Positions 46,440 to 57,940 of a stretch of 64,000 bases of DNA are shown here, in pieces. The translations under genes were made by a program, and so were the position numbers. The DNA comes from Dysidea avara. Lineage: Eukaryota; Porifera; Demospongiae; Dictyoceratida; Dysideidae. The DNA lies in NCBI RefSeq assembly GCF_963678975.1, contig NC_089281.1, forward strand, positions 10,627,277 through 10,691,276, read 5' to 3'. The stretch's first letter is position 1. Each line of letters begins with the position of its first letter. Below the pieces are notes generated by a model. The model was not told the DNA's origin, made no database searches, and was given only the letters and a program-made list of their open reading frames with translations.

Positions 46440-47110
46440 TTAAAATTTACTCTAAAATTTAACTCCTATGATGTCTACTCCATCTACAGTTATATTTGCT
46501 ACAACAAGTGCCTGTGCAGTAGGGGAGTATACATAAGAAAATTTCCCCAGCCATTTCCGTGATACGAGTGGCCAAAAAATTTTTTTTTCAGTTTTTTCTT
46601 TTACTTCTTTTCGCACACTTTGCAAAATCTGCAATAAGATATAAATGCATACCCTGATCAAGCTAAAACTTGGCACACTTTAAGGGCTCATTACAACGGT
46701 ACCATGTTTGGTGGGAACCCAATAAAGAATCACAGAGTTATGACTGGTTATTTGTGTAAAATAAGGTCAAACTTATGTCATGCCCACAGGGTAAACCCCT
46801 TGAAGGAATGAGCCCATGCACAGCCGTCTGTAAGTCTTTTCCTGTTTTGATGCTGCATTTGATGTCAGATGGACTAATACGATTCCATAAAGGAGATTTT
46901 CAAAGATGTTTCTTGGATGATTTTTAAAGGAGCCGCTGCCATTTTAAGCAGCACACGTTATTTTTGGGGGTCTTTCTGGCTTTTATCTTCAATCAGGTTA
47001 GTCTTCTTCCTTCTCCATGCAATGAAACCAAAAATTTTCCTATCACCACTTTCCTTGAGTGGCATATTTAGACACCGCAAACTTATTGAAGTGCTTATGC
47101 TAGGTAGATA
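46440..47110. repeat. Dispersed repeat-like segment before the DIRS element
   Basis: This segment has the phrases GGCACACTTTAAGGGCTCAT, GGTACCATGTTTGGTGGGAA and GGTAAACCCCTTGAAGGAAT, which have the style of a widespread interspersed repeat. There is only one copy in this window, so I cannot prove repetition. No coding capacity was found. It may instead be the 5' untranslated part of the neighbouring retroelement. Confidence 0.3.
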
Positions 47111-47186
47111 CCTGTAACTTCACGATAGGTTGAATGCCACGCATATTAATACAATCTTTGTTGATTAATAATGATCAAGCACTGAG

Positions 47187-48080
47187 ATGGGCAGTTTCGT
47201 ACAATGGCTGCTTCTAACCCCTACCTTCGTTGGGATCAGCGCCATCAAGAATTGTGGTATGAAAACATGTCCAACCCCAACACTTCACAACGGTGGCCAT
47301 GCCCTTAATTACTGTGGGGCTAAAAACCACTACCCAGACAACCGCCCTCACTCGCCCTTTCGTGACAGCTCGCAACGCTCTAGACCACCAAATCGCAGAA
47401 CATCCGGAGCTTCAATATGCGGTGAATTTAACAACGGGCAGTGCACCAGAAATGCATGCACTTTTCAACACATCTGCTTTACATGTAAGGGTCCCCATCC
47501 TCGCATCTCCTGTCCTGACAGGAGACCAGCCACCCAAAAACCAGTGAGGCCAACCTCAGGTCACGGCGACCGCTCATTTTTGAGTGTGACTAAGCCCCTT
47601 ATAGACCATTGCTTACATTCAGGCAGCCAGGCGTTCAACCTTTACTCCATTTAGAGTACACCCATGCCTTTGGAAATGAAGCTTCAGAACACACCTCGTG
47701 CACTGAAGCTTTAGCACACCCACACACTAAACTTCTACAACACAACTTGTGCAGTAAAGGTTTAGACAACTTACTAACCGCTGCTAATACTAACCTTTTA
47801 GAACACACCTCGTGCACTAAAGGGCTAGAACACTCACACACTCCTGACACCACAACTTTGGAGCATACCCCTCAGAGCACTCTTGCACCACTGCTTTCCA
47901 CACTGAAGCACCACACCCACCACTTAACGTATGCACTAACACTCCAAAGTTATTGCACTCGCATGCAAAGCACCTGCCATGGCAATTGCAGTATCTTATC
48001 AGTGCACGTCATCTTAACTCAAAGCCCTGCACACCAATCAACCTGCATGTTCTACAAAATGAACTAGTGCTTCACCCTGA
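47187..48080 (+). pseudogene. gag-like region of the DIRS element
   Basis: In a frame overlapping 47195-47330, YLRWDQRHQELWYENMS resembles the C-terminal end of the gag-like protein of this group. In the frame from 47187, the Cys/His block CGEFNNGQCTRNACTFQH has C-x7-C-x4-C-x3-H spacing, followed by a second Cys-rich stretch (CFTCKGPHPRISC). Downstream (47690-47880) is a repeated phrase of the type LLEHTSCTKGLEHSHT in the 152-codon frame from 47609, an internal repeat between gag and reverse transcriptase. A frame change lies near 47320 and a stop at 47652. Confidence 0.7.
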
Positions 48081-49525
48081 TCAAACCTTTGTGCGCACTT
48101 TAATTCACAACCTAGAGCATGGTTGTGACATTGGCTACACTGGACCACAATTTACACATTCCAGCAGCAACCTTCCCTCTTCACTCCAAAACCCTAGCAT
48201 ACTGGATGCCAACATCACTGAAGAATGCAACATGGGTCACATGCTGGGTCCATTCCAGACTCCACCACTTCCGAACTTCCACTGCTCAGGACTGGGCTTG
48301 GTCCCTAAGCATGATGGTGGCTGGCGTGCAATTTACTATTTGTCTGCCCCATATGGATCCAGCATCAATGACTCCATAAATCCAGAGGATTATGCACTTT
48401 CTTACTGCTCAGTTGATGATGCATTTGCAATCGTATCTGCCCTTGGTAAGGGTACTATAATGGCAAAAATAGACCTTACGAATGCATTACGTCTTGTTCC
48501 AGTAAGACCAGAAGACTGGAACCTTCTAGGTATCCAATGACAAGACCAATTCTATATTGACATCTGCCAGCCTTTTGGCCTTCGATCTGCACCTTTTCTA
48601 TTTAATCAGTTAGCTGATGCCATCCACTGGTCCCTCCAGCACAACCATGGTGTACGCCATGTACTCCATTATCTAGATGATTTCTTCGCTGCTGGCTCTC
48701 CCGGTACAGAGGAATGCTCAGACAACCTGCAAGCAATGCTCTCCCTATGTAACAATATTAATGCTCCCGTCAAGACTTCTAAGATTGAAGGTCCATCAAC
48801 CCGACTCATGTTCCTGGGGATTGTTATTGACACTGAGAACATGACAGCCAGTATCTCACCAGAGCGAAAAGCTGACCTTATCTTATCAATACAATCACTC
48901 ATGAAGAAGGATAAATGCACAAAACATCAACTGCTGTCCTTAGTTGGAAAACTATCCTTTGCTTACAAGGTACGTAGTCCCAGCAGGCAGAATATTTCTA
49001 CGCTGACTCATATACCTTAGCTGCAAAGTGTCACGCATGCACCACCACCTACGCTTAAGCACAACGCATGACTGGTGCCTAGCCTTCCTCCCCACTTGGA
49101 ATGGCACATCATATATCCTGGAAAGCACTTGGTCCACCTCTCCGTCTATGTCTCTGTTTACAGATGCATCAGGTAGCCTTGGCTGGGGGGCCTATTGGTC
49201 TGGACATTGGATTCAGTCACACTGGTCAAGTGACCAAGTAGACAGAGGCATAGTCTGGAAGGAACTATTTGCTATAGCTTCTGCAGTGAACACCTGGGGC
49301 CACCATTGGCCTAGAAAGAAGGTCTTGGTTCATTGCAATAATCAGGCTGTAGTAGAGATTTGGAGAAAAGGCACCACTAACTGCCCTGAAGTCATGTCCC
49401 TTGTCCGGATGTTCTATTTTTGTGCAGCACAATATAACATACATGTAATTGTTACTCATATAGCTGGCACAGATAACTGCATTGCTGATGCTCTCTCTCG
49501 CTTTCAGGTCCACCGTTTCCACTAA
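48080..49525 (+). pseudogene. Reverse transcriptase and RNase H of the DIRS element
   Basis: The RT runs from about 48285 (SGLGLVPKHDGGWRAIYYLS), with AKIDLTNALRLVPV, an in-frame TGA at 48538-48540 just before QDQFYIDICQPFGLRSAPFL, and the catalytic HYLDDFFAAG block near 48670. A shift near 48970-49000 moves the frame. RNase H follows (49028-49522), with SLFTDASGSLGWGAYWSG, WKELFAI, HCNNQAVVEIW and GTDNCIADALSR carrying the acidic residues. The in-frame stop and the shift mark a dead copy. Confidence 0.9.
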
Positions 49526-49559
49526 CTTGCTCCGAGAGCAGCCATCAACCCCAATACCA

Positions 49560-50480
49560 TCCGTGCATGGCCGATCCAGTTCTTGAGGGATTGCTCAACC
49601 ATTATCAATCCTTAGGGGTTGCTCCATCCACAAGGAGAACGTATCAAGCAGGAGTGAGAGCCCTTCAGCAATTCTGCAACTGATACACAGTTACAGCCTT
49701 TCCAGCCTCACCACTTTACCTTACGTTATTTTTGCTGTTACATGGCATGCCAGGTGTCATACAAAACTATCAAGGTATACCTTGCTGGCATACGCCTGGG
49801 TCACATAGAGAGAGGCTTTGAGGACCCCATGAAGGATGAGCTGCTCCACCTATTGTGCACTGGCATCAAACGATCACAAGGGGTATCGTCACACACTCGC
49901 CTACCAATAACCATCACTGTCTTTCAGACACTGAAGTCTCAACTTAGTCTGGATCCTTCATTCTCCCCCCTGGAGAAGCATCTGCTCTGGGCAGCCTTCA
50001 TGCTAGCATTTTATGGGTTCCTGAGAGCTAGCTAATTTGTAACCCCAAATCTGACTTGGCGCCACATACAGCTTACTGGGGACAGATACACAGTGCTGAT
50101 AGAGCAGTCTAAAACTGATCCTTTTAGACATAGCCATACCATTGCTATTCATGCTAGAGGTAAATCCACATGCCCCGTCAGAGCACTTCAACTTCATGTT
50201 TCAGCAATTCTACCACTCCAAGATGACTCACCAGTGTTCAAGGGTGGAAGATTTTCCCCATTAGACAGGCAGCACTTGACAAATACCATTCGCCACCTTT
50301 AGCTGAAAACTAAGTGCAGTCATCATCAATATTCCAGCCACAGCTTAAGAAGTGGTGCAGCAACCACTGCTGCTGCAGCAGGGATACCGGATTGGCTAAT
50401 CAAGATATTAGGGAGATGGAGTAGCAATGCATACCAAGTATATATACACTCCTCTCCGCAATGATACATTCCATACCTGC
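49560..50480 (+). pseudogene. Tyrosine recombinase of the DIRS element
   Basis: An SAM-like N-terminal part is recognisable near 49570-49680. The core follows at 49742-50035 (VYLAGIRLGHIERG, LPITITVFQTLKS, FMLAFYGFLRAS) and 50093-50302. The C-terminal catalytic block (about 50327-50460) has HSLRSGAAT with the H-x-x-R pair and GRWSSNAYQVYI with the putative nucleophile Tyr. Stops and shifts separate the parts. Confidence 0.85.
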
Positions 50481-50569
50481 ACTCCTAGCTCACGCCAACA
50501 TCTCTGATACAGACAAGGCGGCCATGGCACAATAATCTCTACTAACATGATATGTTGACTTATGGTACT

Positions 50570-50710
50570 CATGTGCTGCTTGATATGCTCATTGTATGTG
50601 TACTGCTCGATATGCTCATTGTATGTGTACTGCTCGATATGCACATTGTATGTGTGCTGCTTGATATGCTCATTGCAGGTGTACTGTTTGAGATGCTTAT
50701 TGCATCTATG
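50570..50710. repeat. 27-bp minisatellite, about five copies
   Basis: The unit CTGCTCGATATGCTCATTGT plus seven bases recurs with few changes. Being a multiple of three, it gives open frames in two registers (VLLDMLIVC or CSICSLYVY repeated) that look like proteins but carry no other sign of coding. It lies just after the DIRS recombinase. Confidence 0.8.
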
Positions 50711-50725
50711 TTGCTCCCGTTGTAT

Positions 50726-50783
50726 GGGGGTGTGTGTGTGTGTGTGTGCGTGCGCGTGTGCGTGCGTGCGTGCATGTGTGTAC
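50726..50783. repeat. TG-rich microsatellite with GTGCG interruptions
   Basis: GGGGGTGTGTGTGTGTGTGT is followed by GCGTGCGCGTGTGCGTGCG. It is a simple repeat. Confidence 0.9.
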
Positions 50784-51230
50784 CTGCTACTGAATTTTGG
50801 GGAAATTGGGCGCAGTGAAGCTGCTTGGCCAGGTAGATTGACCATGATGCTCGTTATATAATAGCCACGGTCATGAGATGACAAGTGTAATGCAGAAACC
50901 GTGTACTAACTTGGACAGGCACTTCACTTAGCCATGTTCTGGGCTGCCCATTGTTTCCCAAATTATGCCAATCATGCACCCGGGTTTGGGTAAGCACGGC
51001 CAATATAGGCAATTTTGTAACCATTTGCCAAATCGCCAAATTTAATCCCACGCCAAAATTTCTGCCTATACAGTACATACAGTGTAGTCAACCTACAAGA
51101 GATATCATACAACAATTGGGGGGATTACACCAACATACGACTTTATAAATTAAATAGGTTATTATGGTAAAAGATATGATTTGTGCAAGTCATACACATA
51201 CATGCACAATTACACAATTTTTTTTTGTGG

Positions 51231-51467
51231 AATTTTCAACTAGAGTAGGGACCATACCACATTGCTGAAACAAGCTGGAGTAGTGCATGATATTAAATCA
51301 CAGTAAAACAACAAGAAGTATTATATCCCTACTGTGCTCAATATACCATAATGGAAATGCACAGTAGAGATATAGCACTTCTTACTGTGATTTAATATCA
51401 TGCACTACTCCAGCTTGTTTCAGTACTTTATATCAATGTGCTATGGTCCCTACTCTAGTTGAAAATT
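51231..51467. repeat. Hairpin head of repeat family A, copy 6
   Basis: AATTTTCAACTAGAGTAGGG at the left is matched by CCCTACTCTAGTTGAAAATT at the right, with inner pairs CATGATATTAAATCACAGTA and its complement. The whole 237 bp folds into one stem. A related half is at about 43085-43125. Confidence 0.8.
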
Positions 51468-53211
51468 CCATTTTTTTGTGTACTTGTTAGTTAATTTTTT
51501 TGTAAATAATGTTATTATGACTGGTGAACCCATGCATACTGTGAAAGAATTGGCCAGCTATGTTAATTATCATCTGAAAAGTGAAGCATCCATTATGCTT
51601 TGTTGTCAGCTATGTTCAACCTACTACACAGCAGTATGAATCAAGAACTGTTCGAAAAGCACCTCTGCAATCAAAGTAGCCACTATGAAAAATACGGATG
51701 ATTTTCCGTTAAGAAGGGAAGCCATCACAAGCTAGCTACCACCAAATCAATACTCTTCGCTGTCAGCAAAGATGAATGGGACACAAAGAAGGACACTGGT
51801 AAGTCCATGAAGAATGCATTGTGCCAAAATGACATAGAACAGTGCAAGCATGTAGCCTTAGCCGTTATAGAGTTATGCTTGTCTGAAGGCATCAGTCAGT
51901 TACTCAGTCGGTCAGGGGCGTAGCCAAGGGTGGGCATGGGCAGGCATTTGCCCAACTATCACAGTTTCTTGCCCAACCATCACAAACCTTTTCCCAACCA
52001 TCACAAGTAGCTTAAGATTCATGTGAGGATTCACAGTAGCACACACAACAACCACTGTAAATCGTAAACGTGTACCTCATTTGTTGAACCATGACTTCAA
52101 AGAAGGGATCGAGATAGATGGTGTATCACGTGATCCATCACGCGGAAAATCCCTTGGGAAGTCCCTATAATTACACTTCTTGTAGACGCACGTGCCATGC
52201 TCGAGCTCCTTGGCGTGGTTTAAATTCTAAATTTAAAATGGAGTCGAAGTGTGGTACACTATAGTCGTGGTACTGTATCTCTAAGTCACAGTGAGTGATA
52301 ATCGTTGGTAGAATTCAGTGTGGATGGTGCTGGCAGCAAAAGATTTCGTTTCAGATAAGGAAAGTACCATATAGCCTAACTTACTGCTGATGAAAGAAAA
52401 TGGGAAAACGTACTCTTCTAGATAACAATAATGGAATATGGAGCTGGAAATGGAGAAAAGGTAAAGTCATTATGAAGTGTCACATGCACAATTTGTGCAG
52501 ATTAACCGAGTTGTGGTTTATACCAGATTCATGCAAAATGCACATTGGCTGCTATAAGTCTGGGAAGAAGCTTTATTGGCATGCTGATATTTGTGATAGG
52601 ACTTATAGTTCATAAATCAGCTCCCCTGGCCTTCAATTGGGGCCATGTGGCATTTATTTGAAAAAGCAATACATATCGCTGTGGTGGTTGGTCTGTAAGC
52701 TATACTGCCAGTTGATTGTAGTAAATATGTGATGAACTGTTTACATTGTTGGTTCTTGTTGGTTCAGCAGTTTGATGTCACGTGATGCTCGGCTACGACG
52801 ATCATTGGTGGATGCTTGCCCTACAAGTTTAATAGAATAGCATATAGCTAGTAAATGTTTGCATGCATGCAAGCAGCATTTGTTTTCCCTCTAGCATAGG
52901 AAGCTGTAGGCCTTGTGTGCATACACTTTTCATTTTTTTTGTTGATAATGTCTCACATAAAAGTGAGCGTGTTTCTTGTGTGTGTGTAGTTAAGTTCAAA
53001 TATTGGCTGGCTACGCCCCTGCAGTCAGTTAATAGAAAATTCTGTTTAATATTTTTTTTATAAAATTTCGTAGCAACTTGTTGAAAGCGTTTCAGGTCGA
53101 TCTGAAGACTTAGTTTTACCTAACCAATACTGCCTCATTGTCGTCAGGGAAAAATGAGGCTGGTTTTTGGGTGACGTTTTTTCATGGGCCGCACCCACTC
53201 CTTTGTGGTCC
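51468..53211 (+). repeat. Composite repeat family A, copy 6 body, interrupted
   Basis: After the hairpin come the TTATGACTGGTGAACCC block, the exon-like segment ending in GGACACTGGTAAGTCC (about 51800), and CTTGTCTGAAGGCATCAG. Then the hAT-type insert 51913-53021 intervenes, followed by the tail with GAGGCTGGTTTTTGGGTGAC and GTGGTCCCTACTA. Confidence 0.6.
51905..53029. mobile_element. Non-autonomous hAT element nested in family A
   Basis: The element runs 51913-53021 (1109 bp). Its ends CAGGGGCGTAGCCAAGG and GGCTGGCTACGCCCCTG are inverted, a classic hAT terminus. CAGTCGGT at the left and CAGTCAGT at the right are an 8-bp duplication with one mismatch. Inside is a 71-codon frame (52400-52615) of no recognised family. 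No transposase. Confidence 0.85.
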
Positions 53212-53220
53212 CTACTATAT

Positions 53221-53465
53221 ATGATAGCAGGAGCTTATGAGCCACCGAAGGAGCATGAAACTTACGTAGCCTGCTGGGTGCCATCAAAATCCAAATTCAT
53301 TAGCGATTAGTTTCCATAAAAGGAAAGTAAAATCTCTACTGTATACTAATTGTGCGCGACACTCGTAGCAATTTATTCAAAAAACGTGACGTAATTTGGG
53401 TTGTGATGGAACCGAGTTTCATGCTCTTTCGCTGCCTTTGGCGGCTCATAAGCTCCTGATGATAG
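53221..53465. mobile_element. MITE with CAGGAGCTTATGAGCC ends and ATGATAG duplication
   Basis: The element runs 53228-53458 (231 bp). The left end CAGGAGCTTATGAGCCACC pairs with GGCGGCTCATAAGCTCCTG at the right, and the pairing continues inward through GAGCATGAAAC. ATGATAG flanks both sides, a 7-bp duplication. A tiny remnant CAGGAGCTTATAAACTCCTG is at 7123-7142. Confidence 0.85.
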
Positions 53466-53469
53466 TCAA

Positions 53470-55970
53470 CTGGTTTAGCTGTTGGAGTGCCACTGCTGGT
53501 TATGCTACAGTCAGCAGTTCATGGCTGGAATTACACGAGTTGGCTCTTTTGTATAACTACCTAAATGTATTTCAAAACCTAAACATTCAAATGTCTGACA
53601 CCTTAATACAACCAATCAAAGTTTTCACTACTACACATTTCCTATAGGGAACCCATAAAAGTACATAGTCTTTTCCTTGATTTGCAATGAAGCACTAACC
53701 ACACATTGACACCTTTGCTGTCATCACTAATCATCTGGTTGGCTGAAATGCTATTTTACTAGAGAAAAATCATATTTCCGCTTTTTCATTTTTAGCTTTT
53801 TATAGGACTCAGCTCAATGATGAAGACTGTATGTACTGTGTACATATGTACATAATATGTACATGTAAACTGTGCACAGTAGCTCAGTAAGACATGAACC
53901 CATTGTACATGAAGCCTCAAACATCCCAGCTCATTGTTGTACCTTCACAGCTGCTTGTAACATGACGTTCATTAGTAGAAACTGTCACTCTAATTGATAT
54001 GGCACTCGTTTTCCAGTTAAACACCCATGGGTTGCCAATGCTACAGGCATGTAATTGTTATGTTTTGCATTGAGGATCTATTGAGACAAAAGCAAGGGAT
54101 CTAAGTAGCCAATGAATTTCAAGTATTTTATCTCTAAAGCATAGTATTTTCTGCATCACATTGGAGTTGCATTATACCTGGCCATAATGGTCTAAATAAG
54201 GTAGACTTCAAACACAGGATTCTATGGAATTTATAAACACTCAGATCCTGTAGTAGTGCCCTCTCTTTTCTTGGGCACTGCAACACAGGACCTTTTGGGT
54301 TACTAAATTCTGTAGAGCCCTGTATCTTGAAGTCTAACTATCACATAGAACCTAATCCACTACCAGAAATAAAACTGCTCTCTTCTCCATCTCAGTAGCC
54401 TTTATAGCTAACAATTACAGAAGAATGATAAAGATACATGTGACCTGGCCCATTTGTGGAATCAATAGTCTAAGAGCATGACAACAAGGTTGCTACACAT
54501 TATGACCACAAATGTCAGCAATTAATGTGCCATGTACATGTATTCTTCACTCAATAAATCCAGTCTGTTAAGGTATTAGGTTCACATGAAACAGTGATAT
54601 GGTAAATGGGCAAGATGGCTGCCAGCTAACATTGCTTATGCTGTCTACCTATACTTCCTTAACCAAGACTCACCTTTGATGTTGTTCAAGTCACTTAGCA
54701 CAAAACAATTTTACTTTGGCATCTCACCACAATTCAAATATTAATGATCACATGCAATCACATTCAATGGACTCCATTTAAAAGCCAGAGTAAAAAATAT
54801 AACAAAGGTGTGACTAAAGTCTTGGTGCTGGATCAAACTAGGGACTGACAGAATATTTGGATTAAGAGGTCAATGCACAAACACTACAGCTTTGTATCAG
54901 CAGTTTTTACAGTGCTCTACTATCTTCAACAGATCATAGATGAAAGGGCAACACTTAGAAACTTATAAAATATGGGCTATTACTCAAAGATGATGCACAT
55001 TTCTATTGACACAAAAACTGCTTTGATACATTCAGCAGCTGGTAAGAAAAGTGTGTGAACTCAAATGGAATGCAGACAGTCAGATGGATGGCTTTTCAGC
55101 TTCATTTATATAGATCTCACCACATGGTGGATAATATAGCAGACTATAGCTATTTTGCATATATTGTTCCATATAATGCCTATCATGAAGCAGTGGGTGG
55201 CCAAGTCCAATACACTACTAAGGTGATTAGAAAGCATTACTAATTATTTGTCGTTATAAGTACTGATTCATTTCACACCCGTTTTCATAATATTGTTTGC
55301 AGGTGGCAGTTGGCTAGTACTCCAAGTCTGGATGCATGGATGGAAAATCAAGAGCAAAGAGCCATTTTTCTAATGTTGGAAGTTGCTCCTATCTCTGATA
55401 ACTCCTCACATAATTCAATCAACACAATACACTTGACCTGGTTTGAAAAATATGTGATATGGCCAGAGAGGATTATAACTAGTCTTCATTGATCTGACAT
55501 TATGTCAGATCAAAGACAAAGTTGATCTGACATGATCTGACATTGTATGGCAATGCTTAGCAGCATGTGTAAGCATGCCAAATTGGGGCATACCCCTGAA
55601 AAAAAAGGATTATCAAATCTTGGATGTGAGTATTTTGACACCCAAAACTCCTTCAGAAGGTTACATTTGTTAAACCACATACATAATAAATCTGTGTTAA
55701 CATGCTACCTTCATGACACATCACGGCACGTTACGGCATGCCCTACACAAACTACCCTTCCACCGCACTGAGCTCTAACACATTACTTCACATGATAACT
55801 ACATAGAAACATCACATCACATACATGTACACACATACGTACATACAACTCTTTGGGGGAGGTAGGGCAACTGAGGTGAGGCGCATTTGCTTGAAAGGGA
55901 ATCGTGTGTTATCACTGTCCCAGTTGTGCCACGCTTAATGCTAACATTGATGATGTAACTTACAAGACAT
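53470..55970. other. Gene-free stretch with a small MITE and a possible tRNA-like remnant
   Basis: At 54201-54337, GTAGACTTCAAACACAGGAT pairs with GCCCTGTATCTTGAAGTCTA, a 137-bp MITE-like inverted repeat. On the minus strand near 54835-54905 a B-box-like AGTTTGATCC follows a tRNA-like stretch, possibly a worn SINE head. At 55493-55545 the phrase GATCTGACAT recurs in both orientations. No gene was recognised. Confidence 0.4.
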
Positions 55971-55977
55971 TAATAAC

Positions 55978-56116
55978 GCCCAACAGTACATACACCCAAC
56001 AGTGCTTATGCCCAACAGTACTTACGCCCAACAGTACTTATGCCCAATTGTAACTTTACCCAATAGTGCCTATACCCAACAGTACTCACGGCCCACAGTA
56101 CCTATACCCAACATTA
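55978..56116. repeat. 16-bp minisatellite, about nine copies
   Basis: Units of the type CCCAACAGTACTTAYG follow each other with small changes. Confidence 0.85.
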
Positions 56117-56450
56117 CATTACAACACTCTAGCATTACCAACATTAAGTGACAGCCCACATTACAAACATCTAGTCGGAACAAACATTACAAACATTAAG
56201 TCGCAACAAACATTACAACATTTAGTCGCAACAAACATTACGAACATTCAGTCGCAACAAACATTACAAACATTCAGTCGCAACAAACATTACGCACATT
56301 GCAACAAATAACCACATGTAATCGCAACACATAGCCACATTTAGTCGCAACAAATATCGCACATATAATCGCAACACATAAGCACATATAATCACAACAT
56401 ATAACCACATTTCTTCCGCAACAAACATAGGCACATTTAGTTGCAACAAA
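56117..56450. repeat. 25-26 bp minisatellite, about a dozen degenerate copies
   Basis: Units of the type CATTACAAACATTCAGTCGC plus AACAAA recur, clean between 56160 and 56300 and degenerate (AATCGCAACACATAACCACA) afterwards. It adjoins the 16-bp array directly. Confidence 0.85.
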
Positions 56451-56454
56451 CGTA

Positions 56455-57605
56455 ACCAGTTTGAACATAGCATTTATTGTTATGTCGCATTAGTGATAAC
56501 ACACGCATCTTTGGACTGAATTACTTTTAACTAAGTCCAGCAATTTGCGCCCAATTTCCCCCAAAATAGTTGTTAACAGTGATATAAAACATAACACATG
56601 ATGATGTATATTTTTGCAGAACTTGTGTCTATTTGTCATACTTAAATTAATGTTCCAGTACTATTAATGTACACATACAATATCAAAGCTCACAATGAAT
56701 ACAACATCATGAGTGACAAAATCCAATAATTCCATTGAGTGTAACTCTGATTTACCATACCATTCATTACTGTTGCATTATGACTATGTAATACTGCCAC
56801 ATGTGATGGTAATTAACCCTTAATGACATCAGAATCTATGAATGATGTAATGTATATAGTAGTAGTAGTATATAATCAATATGTATCTGTATATTATTAT
56901 CACAGTGGTCGTGTTGAAACCATAAATGGTGTCTACCACTACTGGGACAAGCCATCAAGTTGTGCTGCTGCCCCCCTTTGAATAACTTCTTATGTACTGA
57001 CCGTAAGATTTGATGACAAATATTATTCTACTTACCATGGCTATGGGATGTGCACAACCATAAATCTGTGACATGTTTTATGTGAATACAATGTATCCTC
57101 TGGTGATATTCTATGTACCCATATATTTTCAATGAAACTACATGATTAGCTTCAGCGGCCGTATCACTATGCACACAAACCCAAGTTATGCAGGGTAATG
57201 TGAACCTACACATGAATATGCATGATGGTAACAAGTGCTACAAATTAAATATGACGCATAACTCTAGTACATTTGTTAATGTATCCTGGTGACATGTTGG
57301 GATAATGCACAGAATGAAGAGTTTGAGTTGAATAAAATATCAGGGATCTTCGTGAAGTGTTCAAATGTAATAAGGATTATTAGTGATTATCAGGGTTCCA
57401 ACCTTGTTAACTATGGAGCATATCTACTGCATAGTAATTAAGAACACATGCAGAGGGATCTATAAAATTGTTACTGCTGAAACCCACAGGTGCATACAGG
57501 TGAGGGCAATGAAAGGTTCTAGTTTGAATGCGTTCTGAGCAAGAGGATCGCCCAAAACAGATGGGTTCACAAACGCAGATTGTAAGTTGTGCGCTGTGTC
57601 CATGG
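56455..57605. other. Gene-free stretch
   Basis: No gene or clear element was recognised. A short AGTAGTAGTAGTATATA run lies near 56859. Confidence 0.4.
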
Positions 57606-57606
57606 A

Positions 57607-57940
57607 GTGTGGGGCAGTGGCGTAACCAGACTTGTACCGACACCAGGGCCCAGTGCAATAAGTTGAAATCGTATTCACAAGTGAAGCTATTTGAGTAGCT
57701 AAATTATCGAAGTGATAATTATTTCTAGAGGCGCTTATACCAATAACTTGGCAGTTTGAAGTGATTTCACAATAACGAAAGGTAATATAGCTGTTTTGCA
57801 GCCAAAAATGTGTGCAAGGTCTCGATCGATTATTCGGTAAAATAGTTTTTTTCTACTACTCTATTACTAATTCCGTGGGCATGACTTGATTGCTGACACC
57901 CGGGCCTGGGCCCGGGTTTAGTTACGCCATTGGTGTGGGG
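57607..57940. mobile_element. hAT MITE with perfect 8-bp duplication
   Basis: The element runs 57615-57932 (318 bp). The left end CAGTGGCGTAACCAG pairs with TTTAGTTACGCCATTG at the right, with three mismatches, and an inner block GGGCCCAGTGC opposes CCCGGGCCTGGGCCC. GTGTGGGG flanks both sides exactly. Confidence 0.88.

Larger units (their letters stand above)
47180..50520 (+). mobile_element. DIRS-type retrotransposon, decayed
   Basis: The gene order gag-like zinc knuckle, reverse transcriptase, RNase H, tyrosine recombinase on the plus strand is diagnostic of DIRS-group elements, which integrate by recombinase rather than by a DDE integrase. There are several stops and frame changes, listed with the separate parts. 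The element's split terminal repeats were not found, so both outer limits are uncertain. Confidence 0.88.

Noticed and set aside
50408..50884. 158-codon minus-strand frame and its plus-strand partners over the 27-bp repeat
   Set aside because: Frames are kept open only because the repeat unit is a multiple of three; no domain or splice signal.
56264..56473. Minus-strand cysteine-rich frames
   Set aside because: They are translations of the 25-26 bp minisatellite.
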